24,893 nucleotides of DNA from DATLAN01 sp035527455. GTDB lineage: Bacteria > Planctomycetota > Planctomycetia > Pirellulales > Thermoguttaceae. Positions 21,555-24,893 of this stretch are shown in pieces. The stretch covers positions 1 through 24,893 of the forward strand of contig DATLAN010000067.1 of NCBI GenBank assembly GCA_035527455.1, written 5' to 3'. A model generated the notes under the pieces. The model had not been told where the DNA came from. It ran no database searches and worked only from the letters and a program-made list of their open reading frames with translations. The translations under genes were made by a program, and so were the position numbers. Position 1 is the first letter of the stretch, and every line of letters begins with the position of its first letter.

Positions 21555-22804
21555 ATGAAGAGCAAATGCACCTGGGATCGTAATCATCCTTGCACGGTTT
21601 TCCGGCCCGAACTTGGCCACGGGCACACTTCGGCCCGGTCGAGGAGACTGCGGCTCGAGACGCTCGAGCCGAGGGTAGTCCTCAGCGCGGTCGTCGGCCA
21701 ATATGTCCTTTACGACCACAGCGCCTTCGACACCGACGCGGCCTCCGGCGACGGCGTGCCCGACTTGATCATCGGCCCCGACGGCCTCACCCTCGACACC
21801 GACGGCACGGCAATCCTCGGCTACGACATCCGATCATCCGCGGGCATTCTCACCGGCCAGCCGGCTGCCAACTGGGCTCCTGGCGGACGGACACCGATAC
21901 GCTGATCAACTCGGTCATGGTCCTCGCGTTCAACGGCACCCACTTCCTCGGCGACGTGATCGGACCGGAGTGGGCCGGGGCCGATCTGCGGGCGGACATG
22001 ACGTTCTCGTACTTCACGCCGGGCAATCCCCAAGCGCTCACCGGCACGATTTCGCTTGCCGACGGTGCCCTTGCGCCCGACAAGGTGGCGTTGCTGCCAG
22101 GCTACGGCGTGGCCACGTCCGAGAATTACACCAACTACAGCCGCGGGATCAACGCCCTGGCGATCGACGTCCAGGACCTCGCCGACCCGGACGGCCTGGA
22201 CGCGGCAAGCGTCGGCCAGTACCTGGCGTTTCGCGTGGGCAACGACGCCGAGCCGGGCAATTGGACCGCCGCGCCGGCGATCGCGGAGGCGGCCGTGTGG
22301 CCAGGCCGAGGCGTCGCCGGCTCCGACCGCGTGCTGATCGCCTGGGAAGACAACGCCGTCGAAAACCAGTGGCTCGAAGTCACCGTGCAGGCCAACGCCC
22401 GGACCGGCTTGAGCGAACCGTGCGTCTTCTACTTCGGCAACGCGGTGGCCGAGACGGGCAACTCGCCGAGCGACGCCCGAGTCACCGCCGCCGACCTGCT
22501 CCTGGCGCGGAACAACCTCCGCGGCGTGCTCAACCCGGCGGGCATCGACGATCCCTACGACTTCAACCGCGACGGGCGCGTCAACGCGACCGACGTGCTG
22601 CTGGCGCGGAACAACCAGTCGAACTTCTCCTCGGCGCTGAAGCTGATCGATCTCTCGGGCGCGCAGGCCCCGCAGCCCGCCCTATCGCCGGAGCTGGCCT
22701 GGCTGGCCGAGTACGGACAGGGCGAAGACCATGGCCAGACGTCCGAGAAGTCCGACACGCTCACCACCGCCGCCGACGCACTGCTGGCCGTGTATTTCGG
22801 TTGA
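21555..22804 (+). pseudogene. LEPR-motif, dockerin type I exported protein, frameshifted
   Basis: The 5' part (21555 to about 21890) encodes the planctomycete N-terminal signature RLRLETLEPRVVLSA and a beta-rich start, then runs into TGA at 21903-21905. The rest continues in the -1 frame from about 21881 (TDTDTLINSVMVLAFNGTHF) to TGA 22802-22804. The C-terminal part has two dockerin type I calcium loops with their ARNN helices: DARVTAADLLLARNN and, about 33 residues later, DFNRDGRVNATDVLLARNN, then a tail of about 65 residues. The intact product would be about 416 residues, extracellular, and could attach to a cohesin. Gain or loss of bases (net -1) between 21876 and 21893 explains the break. 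No slippery heptamer is evident, so a mutation or sequence error is likelier than programmed frameshifting. Confidence 0.75.
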
Positions 22805-22824
22805 CGCCCGCGTGGCCGAATCCC

Positions 22825-22942
22825 GTAGCTGAATTCGCAAGAATTCAGCATTCAGTGCATCCTCAGTGCATCCTCAGTGCATCCTCAGTGCATCCGTGGA
22901 TGAAGTCCCTGTCTATTGCTGAATTCCTGAGAATTCAGCTAC
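22825..22942. repeat. third GTAG-headed BIME family, enclosing an 11-bp tandem repeat
   Basis: GTAG (22825-22828), stem CTGAATTC-GCAA-GAATTCAG (22829-22848); inverted copy CTGAATTC-CTGA-GAATTCAG (22919-22938) and CTAC (22939-22942). It lies between the convergent dockerin and BNR genes and nearly fills the gap 22805-22960. The AT-rich stem differs in sequence from the other two families, but the layout is the same. Confidence 0.8.
22852..22895. repeat. 4 x 11-bp perfect tandem repeat (TCAGTGCATCC)
   Basis: Four identical 11-bp units lie between the two inverted GTAG hairpins. The units have no spacers, so this is a minisatellite and not a CRISPR array. Confidence 0.9.
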
Positions 22943-22960
22943 GCCTTTCTTTCCCCTTTC

Positions 22961-24394
22961 TCATTCCGCCAACCGCACTGGCCGGGCGAAATCCTCCGGC
23001 ATCTCGCGCGGCAGGACGGAGACGTTTCCCTGCCGGTCGCAGAAATAGAGCGTCGAGGGCGAGGGCTCCCGGCCGTGGCCGTCGGCCCACAGGGCGTAGA
23101 AATCGGGATGCGCATCGACCGGCCGCCGCACGTACGTGTGGTTCCGCGGGCTGTCGTGGGTGAGTTGCTTCACTTTCTGCCAACTTCCGCCCCGATCGCC
23201 GCTCTGCCACATGGCGATCTCGCCGCCGGGATTGTACGGCTGCGGGCCGGGCTCCGTCGGGGCGATGATCCGCCACCTGCCGTCCGACTCCAGATAGAGC
23301 GAGCCCATGTCGTAGTTGTTGTCCGAGGTCGTCACCGGGCGGATCTCCCATCGCCGTCCGGTCCAGCAGGCGGTGGTCCAGGTCCGCGGATCGTTCTGCG
23401 GCCCGGACTCGTAGCCCCGGCTGGTCAGATACAGGATCACCGGCCGGTCGTCCGCGTCGAGCCGGACGTCCTTCAGATAGACGTTGAGCCCGTCGGCCCG
23501 ATAATCGTGGACCAGCGCCGGGTTGTCGGGCTGATTGAGCGGCAACGCGAGCGGATCGCCGCCGGCCGATTGCCAGGACTTTCCCCAGTCGGCCGTCTCC
23601 ATGTAATAAAGGTTCGTCCGCCAGTTCAGTCCCTTTCCTTCGGGATGGAAGTTGCACACGGCGGCCGCTTTTCGGGCCGACGCGGTGCTGATCTGATAAT
23701 GCCCCCAATCGATCGCGGCCAGCCGCAGCCACTCGGACCACCGCACGCCGTCGGGACTGGTCATGAAGAAGCTCGTGCGTTGGGCCGGATCGTTGTAGCG
23801 GGTAAAGAAACAGACGAATCCCCGAGTCGGCACGTGCCACGCCTGCATGTACGAGAAGTTCGTGATCGGCACGTCCTGCCCGGCCGGTTCTCGGGTCGCC
23901 GGAACGAGTTCGAACGCGTCGATATCATACGGTCGCTTGCTGCGGTGGATATACGAGGGGCGCGACCGGCCGTGGGAGGTGGAAAAGATCCAAACGTGGC
24001 CTTGCCCGTCGATGGAGATGACCGGATTGTCGTGGGCGTCGGACGTTCGCTTGTTCAGCAGGATCGTCGGACGCGGGACCATGCCGGTGGCGTGGTCGTA
24101 ATACGACACCATGTGGACGAGTTCCTGGTCGCTGTTCTTGGTCGTGCCGCCGTAGCAGAAGAAAGTCTTGTTGACCTTCTGGCAGTAGACGGCAAACGGT
24201 TGGTGCTTGGCACAGTAGGTCCCCAGTCCACCGCTGTACTTGTAGACGTACGCGTCGCCGGACGGCTGGTTGAAGTACCAGATCCCCCGATAGCCGTCAT
24301 CCTTGGCGTTGATCGTGACCGGTTCGCCTGCCCAAGATGGACCGGTGACGAGCAGAACAATCACCAGCGGCAGTATGTGTTTTTGGTATCGCAT
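22961..24394 (-). CDS. exported BNR/Asp-box beta-propeller protein (BNR_4-like)
   Basis: A 477-residue protein with a signal peptide (MRYQKHILPLVIVLLVTGPS, cleavage near WAG). Three Asp-box-like motifs (SPDGVRW, ADWGKSW, SGDRGGSW) and repeated aromatic blades indicate a six- or seven-bladed propeller. The N-terminal DDGYRGIWYFNQP and the segment DNPVISIDGQGHVWIFSTSHG match the BNR_4 type I know from planctomycete and Bacteroidetes secreted proteins. That group includes sialidase-like and some polysaccharide-lyase propellers, but no catalytic set can be assigned, so carbohydrate degradation is only a suggestion. ATG 24394 is supported by AAAGGG 7 nt upstream and by the signal peptide; the open frame extends to 24436. 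It starts 4 bp after a transposase remnant and converges on the dockerin gene. Confidence 0.75.
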   Translation of the reverse strand: MRYQKHILPLVIVLLVTGPSWAGEPVTINAKDDGYRGIWYFNQPSGDAYVYKYSGGLGTYCAKHQPFAVYCQKVNKTFFCYGGTTKNSDQELVHMVSYYDHATGMVPRPTILLNKRTSDAHDNPVISIDGQGHVWIFSTSHGRSRPSYIHRSKRPYDIDAFELVPATREPAGQDVPITNFSYMQAWHVPTRGFVCFFTRYNDPAQRTSFFMTSPDGVRWSEWLRLAAIDWGHYQISTASARKAAAVCNFHPEGKGLNWRTNLYYMETADWGKSWQSAGGDPLALPLNQPDNPALVHDYRADGLNVYLKDVRLDADDRPVILYLTSRGYESGPQNDPRTWTTACWTGRRWEIRPVTTSDNNYDMGSLYLESDGRWRIIAPTEPGPQPYNPGGEIAMWQSGDRGGSWQKVKQLTHDSPRNHTYVRRPVDAHPDFYALWADGHGREPSPSTLYFCDRQGNVSVLPREMPEDFARPVRLAE

Positions 24395-24398
24395 GCGG

Positions 24399-24629
24399 TT
24401 AGCCCTTTCTTGCCGACAATTCGTCCGCCGAGGCAATCAAGTGCAGGTGGTTGTCCAGGATGACATAGCCGAACAGCTTGAAGCCCCGTTCGCGCTGCAG
24501 GTACCGCCGCGAGTCGAAAACGATCTCCACGGCCTCCGGTCGGGTGAAGACGGGGAGCCAGCCGACGATGGTGCACGTCATGAAGTAGGGATACTCGGTT
24601 TCGAAAATGCGGTAGCGGGAACGGATCAT
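24399..24629 (-). pseudogene. REP-associated tyrosine transposase (RAYT, Y1/IS200-like), 3'-truncated
   Basis: The 76-residue product reads YPYFMTCTIVGWLPVFTRPE, then RRYLQRERGFKLFGYVILDN and HLHLIAS. This is the N-terminal half of the Y1 transposase domain, ending with the metal-binding HxH (His61, His63). The frame then goes out of homology (ELSARKG) and stops at 24399-24401, so the helix with the catalytic tyrosine is missing. RAYTs are normally about 150-250 residues. The start at 24629 lacks a ribosome site. REP hairpins stand directly upstream (24644-24692), as expected for a RAYT locus. It cannot be active itself. Confidence 0.8.
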
Positions 24630-24643
24630 GGGGTTATGATAAT

Positions 24644-24692
24644 GCGAAGCGGAGCTTCGCGGAAGTGCGTTCCCAAGCAGAGCTTGGGAACG
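24644..24692. repeat. pair of REP hairpins next to the RAYT remnant
   Basis: Hairpin 1: GCGAAGC-GGA-GCTTCGC (24644-24660), 7-bp stem. Hairpin 2: CGTTCCCAAGC-AGA-GCTTGGGAACG (24668-24692), perfect 11-bp stem. Both have three-base loops. Neither copy recurs elsewhere in the window. Their position immediately upstream of the truncated RAYT suggests they are its cognate REPs. Confidence 0.7.
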
Positions 24693-24761
24693 AGGGGGGT
24701 GGCGAGGGCTGGCATGCGACGGGGAAACGTGGCACAATGGTCTTTTCAGAAACGTAACACT

Positions 24762-24893
24762 TCAGCCATCTGAAGCGTTTTTGGGTTCGGGGAGCTTTGG
24801 AAGTTGTCCCGTGGTGAGGTAGGTGGCCAGGGCGTCGATGATGGTTCGAATGGGATCGTGGCCCCGTTGTTTCAGAGTGCGGAAGATCGACAT
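24762..24893 (-). CDS. transposase C-terminus, probably IS66-like (partial)
   Basis: The minus-strand frame enters at the window edge and reads FRTLKQRGHDPIRTIIDALA, then about 15 more residues, and TGA at 24764-24762. The F..LK..GH.P...I..AL pattern followed by a Pro-rich end resembles the C-terminal tail of IS66-family transposases from planctomycetes as I remember them. Only 43 residues are visible and no catalytic residue is included. The gene continues beyond the window. Confidence 0.45.
   Translation of the reverse strand: MSIFRTLKQRGHDPIRTIIDALATYLTTGQLPKLPEPKNASDG

Noticed and set aside
21876..21905. Programmed ribosomal frameshift in the dockerin gene
   Set aside because: No X XXY YYZ slippery heptamer and no clear downstream pseudoknot is seen at the frame change; ordinary mutation or sequence error is simpler.
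22852..22895. Possible CRISPR array
   Set aside because: Units are 11 bp with no spacers and no cas genes are near; it is a minisatellite between two REP hairpins.
23075..24463. Plus-strand open frame of 462 codons opposite the BNR gene
   Set aside because: Antisense shadow rich in Val/Gly/Arg/His; the minus-strand protein has a signal peptide, Asp boxes and a ribosome site.
1..24893. tRNA, rRNA, riboswitch
   Set aside because: No cloverleaf, ribosomal RNA stretch or known riboswitch pattern was recognised by eye on either strand; a covariance-model scan would be needed to exclude small RNAs.

Overview
The window looks like a piece of a planctomycete chromosome, probably Pirellulales-like. 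The evidence is high GC, a protein with the N-terminal LEPR-type motif (LRLETLEPRVVLS) and a C-terminal dockerin, a large exported PQQ-type propeller protein with a methyltransferase-like head, DUF362, DUF4139 and BNR proteins with signal peptides, and many small palindromic intergenic repeats. This assignment comes from recognising families by eye; no search was run.

Region 1 (1-601) is almost gene-free. It holds perhaps the last 13 codons of an upstream gene, dispersed repeats, and a candidate promoter (TTGACA at 534). Region 2 (602-13824) is one long plus-strand polysaccharide operon: a MOP/Wzx-like flippase, two tandem paralogous GT4 glycosyltransferases, a Wzy/O-antigen-ligase-like membrane protein, a third GT4 enzyme, a WbuB-like GT4 enzyme, a PAPS sulfotransferase, a zinc-ribbon SAM methyltransferase, a fusion of an initiating phosphoglycosyl transferase to a DegT-type aminotransferase, and a GT-C-like membrane protein. 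Many neighbours overlap by ATGA. Together they could make a lipid-linked repeat unit (phosphoglycosyl transferase), extend it (GT4s), decorate it (sulfotransferase, methyltransferase), flip it (Wzx) and polymerise it (Wzy). Export and chain-length genes (Wza/Wzc type) are not in the window.

Region 3 (13825-24394) carries exported proteins of planctomycete type. In order these are a DUF4139 protein, a convergent DUF362 protein, a secreted jelly-roll-like protein, the 1099-residue methyltransferase/PQQ double-propeller protein, a frameshifted LEPR/dockerin protein, and a convergent BNR (Asp-box) propeller protein. Region 4 (24399-24893) holds a truncated REP-associated transposase (RAYT) followed by REP hairpins and the C-terminal end of a transposase, probably IS66-like.

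The most striking non-coding layer is a set of REP/BIME-like elements: hairpins headed by GTAG, usually in inverted pairs. At least three sequence families are present. In four genes the TAG of the GTAG head is exactly the stop codon. A 54-bp family is open in one frame (18 codons), shows covarying stem pairs, and has been read into the C-terminus of the Wzy-like gene.
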